From Plotosus lineatus (lineage: Eukaryota > Chordata > Actinopteri > Siluriformes > Plotosidae): a DNA stretch of 64,000 nt. A program made the translations under genes and the position numbers. Positions 9,061-19,912 of this stretch are shown here, one piece after another. The stretch covers positions 38,662,501 through 38,726,500 of the forward strand of contig CM045733.1 in the NCBI GenBank assembly GCA_024760905.1. Reading direction: 5' to 3'. How positions within the stretch are numbered: position 1 is the stretch's first letter; every line of letters begins with the position of its first letter. The notes beneath the pieces are model-generated. The model did no database searches, was not told the DNA's origin, and saw only the letters and a list, made by a program, of their open reading frames with translations.

Positions 9061-12037
9061 GTAATGCAGCCGTGAGGAGGGGCACAAGCCAGTGTTCACC
9101 CTCACGCCGGTCCCAAGCCCAGATAAATGCAGAGGGTTGCGACAGGAAGGGCATCTGGCGTAAAACATCTGCCAAAATTGTTATGCGAATGATCAAGACG
9201 AATTTCATACTGGATTGGTCAAGGCCTGGGTTAACAACGACCGCCATCAGTGCAGTTAAGCAACAGGGTGCTGGTGGAAATTGGATTACTGTTGGTCAAA
9301 GGAGAGGCGGGTGGCGTGTCCGTAGGCAGAGAGAGAAGAGGAAAGGCATGAATCTAGGACTGAGAGTAGGGACTTTGAATGTTGGAGCTATGACAGGAAA
9401 AGGTAGAGAGCTGGCTGACAAGATGCAGAGGAGGAAGGTGGACATACTGTGTGTTCAGGAGACCAGGTGGAAAGGTAACAAGACTAGAAGCTTAGAAGCA
9501 GGGTTTAAGCTGTTTTTTCATGGTATGGAGGGGAAGAGAAATTGTGGAGGAGTCATCATGAAGTGATGCAGAGTACCCCCAGAGGTGAGAGTGGTCATTG
9601 GTGCAGACTTCAATGGACATGTTGGTGCAGGCAACAGAGGGGACGAGGAAGTGATGGGCAGGTTTGGTATCCTGGACAGGAACACAGCAGGACAGATGTT
9701 TACAGATTTTGCAAAAAGGATGGAAATGGCTGTGGTGAACACTTTCTTCCAGAAGAGACAGGAGCATAGGGTGACTTTTAAAAGCAGAGGAAGGAGCACA
9801 CAGGTAGACTACATCTCGTGCAGGCAATGGAATTTGAAGGAAGTCAGTGACTGCAAAGTAGTAGTGGGTGAGAGTGTTTCCAAACAGCATAGGATGGTAG
9901 TGTGCAGGATGACACTGATGGTGAGAAAGGTGAAGAAGGCAAAGACAGAGCAGAAGACAAAATGGTGGAAACTGAAAAGGAAGAGGGTCATGTTGTCTTC
10001 AAGGAGGAGTTGAAACAGGCTTTGGGAGGTCAGGCTGTGCCTCCAGATGACTGAACAACTACAGCTAATGTGATCAGGGAGACAGGTAGGAGACTACTTG
10101 GTGTGTCATCTGGAAGGAAAGCAGATAAGGAGACTTGGTGGTGGAATGAAGAAGTGCAGGAGTATGTACAAAGGAAGAGATTAGCTAAGAAGAAGTGGGA
10201 CATTGAGAGGACCGAAGAGAGTAAACAATAGTACAGGGAGACACAGCTTAAGGCGAAGGTAGCGGTGTCAAAGTCCAAACTTAGGGCGTATGATGACATG
10301 TATGATAGGTTGGAGGTAAGGAGGGAGAAAATGATTTATACATGTTGATACAGCAGAGAACTAGAGATGGGAAGGACATGCAGCAAGTTAGAGAGATTAA
10401 GGACAGAGAGGGAAATGTATTGGCTGATGACAGAAGTGTGCTGGGAAGATGGAAAGAGTACTTTGAAGAGCTGATGAATGAGGAAAATGAGAGAGAAAAA
10501 AGAGTAGAAGAGGTGACTGTTGAGAATCAGAAAGTAGAAAAGATTAGTCAGGGTGAAATGAGGAGGGCATTGAAGAGGATGAAGAATGGAAAGGCAGTTG
10601 GTCCTGATGACATACCGGTGGAGGGATGGAAGTGTCTTGGCGGGGTAGCAGTAGATTTTTTGACAAGAATATTCAACAAGGTCTTAGAGAGTGAGAGGAT
10701 GCCGGAGGAATGGAGGAGAAGTGTGCTAGTGCCCATTTATAAGAACAAGGGAGATGTGCAGAGTTGTGGCAACTACAGAGCGATAAAGTTGATGAGCCAT
10801 ACGATGAAGTTATGGGGAAGAATAGTGGAAGCTCGACTAAGGGCAGAGGTCAGCTTTTGTGAACAACAGTTTGGTTTCATGCCAAGAAAGAGCACCACAG
10901 ATGCACTGTTTGCTTTGAGGATGTTAATAGAGAAGTACAGAGAACGTCAGAGGGAGCTGCATTGTGCCTTTGTAGATCTGGAGAAAGTATCTGACAGGGT
11001 GCCGAGAGAGGAACTGTGGTATTGCTTGAGGAAATCTGGAGTGGCAGAGAAGTATGTTAGAGTGGTGCAGGACATGCATGAGAGATGTAAGACAGTGGTG
11101 AGGTGTTCTGTCGGTGTGACAGAAGAGTTTTAGGTGGAGGTGGGACTGCATCAAGGGTCAGCTCTGAGCCCCTTCTTGTTTGCACAGACGAGGTGAGACA
11201 AGAATGTCCATGGACTATGATGTTTGCAGATGACATTGTGATCTGTGGTGAGAGCAGAGAACAAGTGCAGGAAAATCTAGAGAGGTGGAGGTATGCCTTG
11301 GAAAGGAGAGGAATGAAGGTTGTCCTCAGTAAGACAGAATACATGTGTGTGAACGACAAGGACCCAAAAGGAATGCTGAGGTTACAAGGAGCAGAGATAA
11401 AGAAGGTAGGGGATTTTAAGTACTTAGGCTCAACAATCCAGAACAATGGAGAGTGTGGAAAAGAGGTGAAGAAGCGTGTGCAGGCTGGTTGGAATGGTTT
11501 AAGAAGAGTGTCCAGTGTGATGTGTGATAGGAAGGTATCGACAAGAATGAAAGGAAAAGTGTACAAGACGGTGATGAGGCCAGCGATGTTGTATGGTTTA
11601 GAAACTATGGCACTGAGAAAAAGAGAGGAGGCAGAGCTGGAGGCAGCAGAGATGAAAATGTTGAGGTTCTCTTTAGAAGTAACGAGGATAGATAGGACCA
11701 GGAATGAGTACATCAGAGGGACAGCATATTTTGGAGACAAAGTCAGAGAGGCTAGATTGAGATGATTTGGACATGTACAGAGGAGGAATAGTGAGTATAT
11801 TGGCAGTAGGATGCTGAGGTTGGAACGACCAGGCAGTAAGCCGAGAGGAAGACCAAAGAGAAGATTCATGGATATGGTGAAGGAGGACATGAGGGTAGTT
11901 GGAGTAAGAGTAGAAGATGCAGCAGATAGGGTGAGATGGAGGCAGATCATTCGCTGTGGTGATCCCTGAAGGGAACAGCTGAAAGGAAAACAAGAAGAAG
12001 AAGAAGAAGAAGAAGGAGATAAAGAAGAAGAAGAAGA
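9061..12037 (+). mobile_element. RTE-clade LINE, copy B (full length, decayed)
   Basis: The element runs from the 5' UTR (gcagccgtgaggaggggcac) to the 3' end (gaacagctgaaaggaaaa) followed by an (AAG)n tail. A 13-bp target-site duplication, agccatatcacag, flanks it at 9048-9060 and 12038-12050. It is older than copies C and D. About 164 bp is lost from the endonuclease near 9560, an in-frame TAG stops the RT at 11134, and about 19 bp is missing near 11188, just before the MMFADD motif. Confidence 0.93.
10342..11133 (+). pseudogene. RTE reverse transcriptase fragment (copy B)
   Basis: 264 codons cover the RT N-terminal region through the palm, with [21 protein letters not shown] and [10 protein letters not shown] recognisable. 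The frame stops at TAG before the catalytic block, which lies in another frame at 11103-11765 (MMFADDIVI). Confidence 0.85.
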
Positions 12038-12431
12038 AGCCATATCACAGTCATGTAGAATTTTTAACAGACACATCCACTAAGTTCATACACCTGTCCA
12101 AGCAAAAACAGCACACAGTAAGTGTAGCCCGGTGTTAAATACAACTATAGCAACATACCAGTGATCAGCATGTTATCAAAGCTAATTATAACAATAAGAG
12201 GAAGTAGTAAAAGTAGAAGTAAAGGGGAAAAAGAAGACATGAATAATGATAGTTCTGAATTTCAGTTTTAAATAATACAATAAGAAAAAGATAATGTGAA
12301 TATCAACACACGGACAGAATACTTTCACTGTCAATCCTAACTACTAATTTGATTAGAAGAGCTTAACTGATTTATTGACCAATATTTCAGAGTAAATGAG
12401 AAAAAATACATTTTTAAAATTTAGTAAGAGC

Positions 12432-12737
12432 AGTGAGGCAACACGGTGGCATCGTGATTTGCACTTCAACCTCACAGCAAGAAGGTCCTGGGTTTGATTC
12501 ACAGCATGAGCATTTCTGTATGGAGTTTGTATGTTCTCCCCATGCCTGCATGGGTTTTCTCTGTGTACTCTGGTTTCCTTTCACAGTTCAAAAACATGAA
12601 CCGTCGGCTAATTGGATGTTTCAAATCACACTTAGGTGTGAGTGTGAGTATGAATGGTTGTGTGAATGTTGGACAGCCTCCCTGCGACCCTGATTAGGAC
12701 ATAAGCATTACAAAAAAAGGAATACATAAATAAGAGC
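12432..12737 (+). mobile_element. SINE with conserved core (DANA/HE1-like head)
   Basis: The head (cacggtggcatcgtgattt, then cctgggtttgattcaca) and the central block tttgtatgttctccccatgc with catgggttttctctgtg resemble, from memory, the zebrafish DANA / HE1 group of tRNA SINEs. The 3' part (cctgcgaccctgattagga) resembles the type 2 tail of SINE-1. A reverse-oriented copy lies at 33104-33395. Confidence 0.65.
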
Positions 12738-13040
12738 AGTGAAGTCCGGAGTAATGCAAACAAGTGGTGCAGATGCGCTGCGTGAGAAAGGTGTGATTAT
12801 GAGTTTTAATGGTGTTTATGTGGGAGAATGAGGAGAATCATGTCAAAGTTAGCTTGGGATTACTTAAGTTCCTTACAATCATGGTATGTGTGCCACAACA
12901 GACACATGAACTTTGAGCAGACAAATATAAAAATAGTTTCACTGGTAAACCTTCGGTTGTTCCAATAATCTTTTAAGTATTTTAAAAGTAGAAAGAGATA
13001 TTTTGTGCAAGTTTCCAGGCTGGGGGCATACCTGGAAATA
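12738..13040. other. Intergenic DNA, no feature seen
   Basis: No coding, RNA or repeat signal was recognised. Confidence 0.4.
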
Positions 13041-13079
13041 CAGGTATAACTTGGTTTACGTTGTAAGGAGAGATGTAAG

Positions 13080-13172
<93 letters not shown>

Positions 13173-13186
13173 TGTGTATGTGTATA

Positions 13187-13220
<34 letters not shown>

Positions 13221-13356
13221 ATATTTAATATACTAAATATAATATATGATTATAATGACAAATTTCAGTATTTTTGTTATTTTTCCAGATTTTTTAAAAA
13301 CTGGCGTATAATCAAGAACCACTTAACTCAAAATGACTTAAGTCGAGGTATACCTG
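13041..13356 (+). mobile_element. pogo/Tigger-type MITE containing an (AT)n tract
   Basis: Imperfect terminal inverted repeats (left caggtataacttgg; right, reverse complement, caggtatacctcgactt) are bounded by TA dinucleotides at 13039-13040 and 13357-13358, as expected for Tc1/mariner-superfamily insertions. There is no transposase. An (AT)n run at 13083-13168 and a TG/TA run to 13220 occupy the interior. The pogo assignment rests on terminal-sequence style and TA target only. Confidence 0.65.
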
Positions 13357-13766
13357 TAGTTTTTTTTTTGTTTTTTGTTTTTTTAACTCTTTATTTAAGG
13401 GACAATGTACAGGAACATTAAGCTCATAGAGACAGAGATGTACTGTACCAGATTATAGCTTAATAGCTAGTTTCCATCTGTAGTCCCTAACACAATAAAT
13501 ACAATACAAGTACAAAAAATGCAATATAAAAGTTCCCCCCAACAATCAGTCCTACAACCATTGCAGTTACAGCACAATCAAATGCATACACAATACACAA
13601 CACCAGTCTCTGCATTTCACTTTGCATCAGTCCATTCTACATTCACTTTCATTTTCCATACAAGTCATAGTTTAGAGTTCAATATAGCAATATACACTCC
13701 AACAATAATCAAAGCAAGGAAAAAACATAGTTTATCCTGATGTAGAAAAAGCCTTGCTCTTCAGTG

Positions 13767-14612
13767 TCAGTGCTGACAGGTTTGAGCACTAAAAAGCCAG
13801 TGCTTTAACTGACTGGTGAAGGTGGTATAGTTCGTTTGGTTTTTCACTTCAGGTGGAATGGTGTTCCAAACTTGAATTGCCCTGTATGAAAAGGCCGACT
13901 GGGCAAAAGTGGTTTTGCATTTTGGAACACTACACTGTCCTCTGGATGAGGATCGTGTAGCTCTCGATGTTACTTGAGATGTTAGTTGTACAAAGTTAGA
14001 GAGAAGAGCAGGTGCAGTGTTGTTTATAATCCTATGAACCAACCGGACACTAGCAAACTTTTGTATGTTTTCAAAGTTTAAAAGTTTATATTTATCAAGA
14101 ACGTGACAGTGATGATGCCGTCTTGTTCTCCGGTCCAGAATTTTTAGTGCCTGTTTATGAATAGACTCCAAAGGCTTCAGAGTGGTTTTACTGGCCTGAG
14201 ACCAGCAAGTTATACAATAGTAAAATCGGGACATGATCATTGCATTAAAAAACACTTTTGCTGCCTCTAAGGTAAGAGAATTTCTGATACATTTAAAAGT
14301 CGCAATATTGAATTTCAAACTTTGGCACATCAACTTTACATGTTTGTTGAATGAAAGCGCTGGATCCAAAGTGACACCCAGATATCTAAACTCTGTAACG
14401 TTTTGAATGTTTTCCCCATTAACAAAGACAGAAGGAAAGATACAGGATTTCCGCTTATTATAAAAATACATAGTTGCTGTTTTATCTACATTTAAAGTCA
14501 AGCATGATTGTTTGAGCCACACAGCTACACTTTCCATGGCCTCTGTAAGTTTAGAGGCCACTTTTTCAGCATCTTTCCCCCACGTATAAATGACTGTGTC
14601 ATCTGCATACAT
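13767..14612 (-). pseudogene. LINE reverse transcriptase, C-terminal part (after nonsense codon)
   Basis: 281 codons begin exactly at the catalytic motif MYADDTVIY, then thumb and C-terminal region ending WLFSAQTCQH. The frame is continuous with the upstream ORF; only one TAA separates them. Confidence 0.88.
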
Positions 14613-16421
14613 TTAGACATAAATGTCCTCTTGCAACACAGATGGCAAGTCATTTATATAGAGGGAGAAGAGCAAAGGCCCCAGATTGGACCCTTGTGGC
14701 AGACCGCTGTTTACTGCTGTGACGGTAGAAGTGGTGGAAATAACACGTACACACTGCGATCGATCCAATAGATAAGAACTTAGCCAGGTCAGGATGTTTT
14801 TTGATAATTTGTAACTGGTTAATTTAGAAAGAAGAATATAGTGACTGACTGTGTCGAAGGCCTTGCGAAGATCTAAAAAAGTGGCACCCACTACCCCTCC
14901 CTTGACAAGATTGGATTTGATGTTCTCTAGAAAAAGGCAACAAGATGTTTCTGTTGAGTGATTCTTCCTGAATCCAAACTGCATGGGATGTAGTAGATTT
15001 TCAGACTGAAGATGTTCGATTAATTGTTTGGCTACAACTTTTTCAAGTGCCTTGGACAGAACAGGGACAATACTGATTGGTCTATAATTAGCAACATCAA
15101 ATTTATCACCTGATTTATGTATTGGTATAACAATGGCAGTTTTCAGAGCCTTAGGAAATGTGTTTCCCACCAGAGATTGATTTACAATCTTTGTGATTGG
15201 AGAAATTAAGTTATTTTTGTAAGTTTTTAAGAAAAGAGAATTGAGTCCATAAATATCCTGACACTTTGAGCTTGATAGTGAATTGAGAATCTCATGTATT
15301 TCTGTCTTATTTGTCGCTACAAAGTTTAAATCATCTGGGTTGTACGTGCAGACCGCACTTTGATGACACTGTGACTGGGGAAATTTTTGGGCAAGCATTT
15401 GTACAGAATCAATAAAATATTTATTAAAACAATTACTAATGGGGAGACTGTCAGATATTATTGTGTCATTCATCTTCAGCATAATATTTTTATCCCTTGT
15501 TTGACCTTTCCCTGAAAGTTTGTCAATGCTTTTCCACAGCTGCTTAGTGTTTCCTTTAGCAGCCTTAATTATGTCCAAATAAAAATCTGCTTTTTCTTTC
15601 CTAAGCTGCATTGTGACATTATTTCTTAGGCTTTTAAAAATCAATCTATCTGTTGTTAAGCGTGTTTTAAGAGATGTTTTAAGCACCAAATCCCTTTTTT
15701 TCATAAGAGTCCAGATTGTGTCATTCACCCATGGCAACTTAACTTTTATTTTTTGCCTGCATGGTTGAGTAATACTATATTTAGCAATAGTTTGTTTGAT
15801 CGTGGACAGCAATTCATCACATGCCTGGTCCGTGTTTACCCAGTTGACTATATCATCCCATGGTATGTTCTTGAGTTCATTTTCAATCAGTTCCTTGTTT
15901 TTCTTTGGAATAAAGGTCATGCGTGTTTTTGCCTGTGAGCAGTTTTGATCCTTGATTCTAGTTTTTAACAGCTTACGGGATATTAATGTGAGATTGTGAT
16001 CAGACATGCCTGTCAACAAGTTGTATGATTTTACAATGCGGTCCAGCTTAGTTGTGAAGATAAGGTCCAGTAAGGTCTTTGAAGAGCTGGTAATTCTAGT
16101 TGGGCTGTTGATCATCTGTGTCAAGTGAAATTTACTGATTTCCTGCAATTTCTTCCTGCGGGTTTTGTTCAACCAGTCCAAATTAAAGTCACCCATAATA
16201 ATGAGCTCGTTATCACTATACTGTCTTATGATATCAGTTAATGATTCGAAAAAAATATCCTTTGCTGTGGGAGGCCTATACAGAGCCACAACAATAAATG
16301 ACATTTCAGTGGATAATGTAATTTTAATCCCAACACATTCCAAGTTATTCACTGGGATGGAGACTTCTGTGCTTTCAAATCTTTCCTTCACATAAATCAT
16401 AACCCCCCCCTCCTCTGCCAC
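14613..16421 (-). pseudogene. LINE endonuclease C-terminus plus RT fingers/palm
   Basis: 602 codons cover the endonuclease from its middle (GGVMIYVKERF) through the RT palm to LFSLYINDLPSVLQEDIYV, then TAA. The endonuclease N-terminus continues in another frame at 16375-16911, joined across a run of G (C on the plus strand, 16404-16411). Confidence 0.88.
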
Positions 16422-17835
16422 TCAATCTGTCCTTTCTATAGATTTTATAGCCTGGCACATTAATCAAGGCCAGGGGAGTTGTTGGTGTTAGCCAGGTTTC
16501 AGACATACATAAGTAGTCAAGGTTGGAATTTGACAAGAGGAGTTGCAGTTGTTCGGATTTGGCAACAGCACTTCTGATGTTAAGGTGCCCTCCAAAAATC
16601 CCCTTTGGTTTTAACTTGGGATCCCACAGTATCTTAGCATGATTCACAGTCTGAAATATATGTGATGCTTGTTGTTTTTGTTCTGCAGACATATATGCCG
16701 AGAGTGTAATTAGCAGCTCTACTTGATACATTAGATTGATTGGTGTTACGGGCCTGTGTTGTCTCCAACCGCTGTGCAACCCGCATATGACCCAGTGGCT
16801 GCGCCAAATGTGCAGAGCCCAGAGGCTTGGTGCCGCTGCTGGTACCCTGAAATCGCGGCTCCCTAAAAGCCGCCTCCATATAAGTAGATCCTGGCGGTGA
16901 ATCCTGGTCACAGATGGTCTCCAGGCGCGTGTCGGTGTTTCTCAGCGCTGGTGGTGTCTGGTTCCCGGAAGTCGTCCGCCGCGGTGTTGTCAGGTGAGTC
17001 GCTCCTGCGCCGCCAGCTCCTCGGCGACCGCACCTCGGCATTTCTTCATACATTCCACCCGGAGGAAACCCATGCAATCCCCGGAAAAACAAGCAAACTC
17101 CAAAAACTTCACCTGCTGGCCCGGTCGAACGCCCATGCGCCATCCGCTACAAGCAAAATCCCAAGCCGAGTGATCCCGAACCGAATGCCAAGAGTCGTGG
17201 ATCCACCACTTCGCAAAGAACAGGCAGGCCCTAGGAAAGGAAGATCAAGGCTGTCTTCTGTCTCCTATCCTCTCCACACCCATATTGAGTAGTCCTTCGG
17301 GACTGACGGATGCCTCTGCGGAGTCTGTGCGCGTTGTGGAAAGTCTCGGGGACTCGGGGTGCGAATAAAACCCGCCGCACATTGAGCTTCAGGGGGTTAA
17401 ACCGGCCGTGCACGTGAGGTCATGGACATCCACACGTCCTGCCCGTTTCTCTGCACTCCTTTCTACAACTCACCTGCTTTTATTTGTTTGGTTATTTTTT
17501 GAGGAAAAAAAAAAACCCACGCACACAGATCCAAAGCTGCGCTCGGGACCGCTTTTTCAGGCGCAACAAGCCCGAGTACCGTCTCCGGTTCGGCTCCGGT
17601 TCGTCCCCGGTTACTCTCCAGTTGGTTCCCGGGAGCTAATCCGAGCAACTTTTCCGATTTTTACTTCGCTCGCAAATGATTTACACAACAGTCCATACGG
17701 CTGGAAAGAGTCCGCATGCCGAACTTTTGTTGTGACACAGAATCACAAAAATATATACTCCAAGTATTTAAGCCAACTTAAATCACCAGTACACTTGCAG
17801 GCTCGCCCAGCTTCCGAGATGTCAGTAGAATAGCT

Positions 17836-18334
17836 TGGTCTTAGAGCAGTTTTCACTTCTTTATTACCACCATAATGTTTTCCCCCCTCAGTGCTTCTGA
17901 CCAAAAATAAGGGAGAATAAAAAAGTATATAAAAAAAAAAATCAAAAACAAAAAGTTCAAGGCAAAAAAGTCAGCTGGAAATATCAAGGCGACTGTGTTC
18001 TTTAGGATCCTCGAAGTGCTATTCCTGTCAATTTCTTGCCCAGAGGAGAATCAATCAACTCTGACGCATACACTAAGACCATTAAAAGTCTTATAGCAGG
18101 AATCCACCAAGTAGATGAATGTAGTTTTTCAAACAACTCCAGGCATCACTTGCAACTTTATGGAAATCATTTTTAAATGTCATAATGTTGTATATTTGGT
18201 CTTAAAACGTATGCAAATTGCTGGACGTTCCTATAACATACTTGAGTTCATTATTGTTGTGTACAAATATATAATTCAACATGAATATTAAAATACAGAA
18301 TATTGCAATAGCTCTGGGATGAGTGATCATTCAT
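17836..18334. other. Intergenic DNA, no feature seen
   Basis: AT-rich sequence with A-runs; no exon, SINE head or terminal repeat was recognised. Confidence 0.4.
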
Positions 18335-18640
18335 TTTCTGAACCGCTTAATCCGAATTAGGGTGGCTAGGAAGCTGGCACCCATCTCAGCCAACTCTAGG
18401 TGAGGGCAGAGTTCACCCTGGACAGCTTGACAGGCCATCGCAGGGCAGAAACACATTGACTGCTGTGCAGCTACTCTTGACAAAAGTCAGCAATGGTTCT
18501 TTTACATGAGCCTCTCACCAGTCATTAAGAAACATGGCCTGCCTTTGATAACCCAGTTAGCTGCACTGGGGAGACAGCAGTGATAATTCGTTGAGAGAGC
18601 CTTGAACCACTAACCTTGGGATCAGTAATCCAGCGCCTAT
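18335..18640 (-). mobile_element. SINE-1 with type 2 tail
   Basis: In minus orientation the head lies near 18600-18640 and the body includes the complement of gataacccagttagctgcac. The tail at the left end is type 2 (ttctgaaccgcttaatccga, complement form), not the RTE-like tail. Target-site duplications are not clear. Confidence 0.75.
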
Positions 18641-18650
18641 ACAGTGTATG

Positions 18651-18695
<45 letters not shown>
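18651..18695. repeat. (TA)n microsatellite
   Basis: TA-rich run at the junction between a SINE and a Tc1 remnant. Confidence 0.9.
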
Positions 18696-18714
18696 TATAT
18701 ATACAGTATAGGTT

Positions 18715-19320
18715 ATAGGGATGTCTCAGTCTGGGAAAGGATACAAAGTCATTGGTAAATCTTTGGGACTCCAGCGGACCACTGTCAGAGCCATTATCCA
18801 TAAATGCAGAAGGCATGGTACAGTGATGACCGTTCACGAGTCGCCGACCTTCCAAAATTACTCCAAGAGCACAGCGCAAACTAACCGGAGAAGTCACAAA
18901 GGATCCAAAAACCACTTCTAAACAACTACAAGCCTCACTTGCCTCAATTATTGTCAAAGTCCCGACCTGAACCCTATTGAGATGCCACATCGCTGTGATG
19001 GGATTTTGGCCCTCTTCTCTGCAGAATGGGCCAAAATCCCATCACAGCAATGTGAAAAACTCATCACCTCTTAACGTAAATGCTTGACAGCAGTTATTGC
19101 TGCAAAAGGTGGTTCAACGAGCTATTAGGTTTAGGGGTGATTACTTATTCACACAGGTCCTTGTAGGTTCAGATGGGTTTTTTTCTCCTCTTTATAAATG
19201 CAACTGGCACTGAAAACTGCATTTTGTGTTTACTTGTGTTTTATCTTTGTATAATATTTAGGTTTGCTTGATCTGAAATGGATGACAGTGACAAATGTGC
19301 AAAAACTTTGCACAGCACTA
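18715..19320 (+). pseudogene. Tc1-like transposase remnant
   Basis: The start MSQSGKGYKVIGKSLGLQRT matches the N-terminal helix-turn-helix of fish Tc1-like transposases, and the DLNPIEM block near the catalytic end appears at 18966 after a large internal loss. The DDE core is absent. A perfect 20-bp inverted repeat (18992-19011 and 19029-19048) lies inside. The right end reads aactttgcacagcacta. Confidence 0.85.
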
Positions 19321-19322
19321 TA

Positions 19323-19370
<48 letters not shown>
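19323..19370. repeat. (TG)n(TA)n microsatellite
   Basis: Compound dinucleotide repeat just beyond the Tc1 remnant and downstream of the tmem231 3' end. Confidence 0.95.
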
Positions 19371-19373
<3 letters not shown>

Positions 19374-19404
19374 CAGACAGAGACACATGGGTCTGAAACA
19401 AGCA

Positions 19405-19414
19405 TTTATTTATT
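19405..19414 (-). promoter_or_regulatory. tmem231: tmem231 polyadenylation signals
   Basis: Two overlapping AATAAA hexamers on the minus strand (complement of tttatttatt) lie 84-93 nt after the tmem231 stop codon. This implies a short 3' UTR. Confidence 0.7.
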
Positions 19415-19497
19415 GAGATTAAAAAGAATTATACACATGCTACAAAACTACAGTGATGCTGTTATCTTAAATTACTTCCATAATTTTCACACATGGG

Positions 19498-19660
19498 TCA
19501 GGAGGAGTGAGGTTTGTGCAGGGAGCCCGGCACTGTGGGCAAGACTCGGTTGTAGAAGACAAAGGTTTGGATGCGTTGGAAGATCCAGAGGAAGATGAGC
19601 AGCACGCTGACATATTGAACCCAGGCAAACTTTATTGTCTCCCAGAAACCTGGACGATAT
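19498..19660 (-). CDS. tmem231: tmem231 exon 7 (stop codon)
   Basis: 163 nt, the rest of residue 256 to residue 309, [18 protein letters not shown], the second membrane segment and a short C-terminal tail ending HKPHSS, then TGA at 19500-19498. No AG acceptor precedes it in a usable frame; an AC acceptor does. Confidence 0.93.
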
Positions 19661-19881
19661 GTAACACACACAGTTAAGGAAAAGAAACTTGCAACATTGC
19701 ATAGAACCTACCCTCCTAAGACCCAGGAAAATGTTTCCTTCACACCACACCTCCTTTAAACAATGAAAATGCTCAACACTTCAGAACAGCTCTTTAAATT
19801 ATCCAATCATTCAAAGATCAACTCACACTTCATAAGTTCCACAGACCTCCTGACTGCAGATTCTGCTGATGTGAGAGGTGT

Positions 19882-19912
<31 letters not shown>

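Larger units (their letters stand above)
13360..17835 (-). mobile_element. Large non-LTR LINE, CR1/L2-like, nearly intact ORF2
   Basis: The minus strand encodes an AP-endonuclease (HLNIRSAVAKS, SETWLTP, GDFNLDWL) followed by a full reverse transcriptase (NYRPISIVPV, QFGFRKNHST, AFDTVSHYIL, LPQGSNLGPLLF, MYADDTVIY, FRYLGVTLDP) and a C-terminal tail. The 5' region to about 17835 is GC-rich and probably 5' UTR; that edge is inferred. Only two lesions break the coding region: a G-run frameshift near 16403 and an in-frame TAA at 14613-14611. The clade is unresolved within the CR1/L2/Jockey group. Confidence 0.88.
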
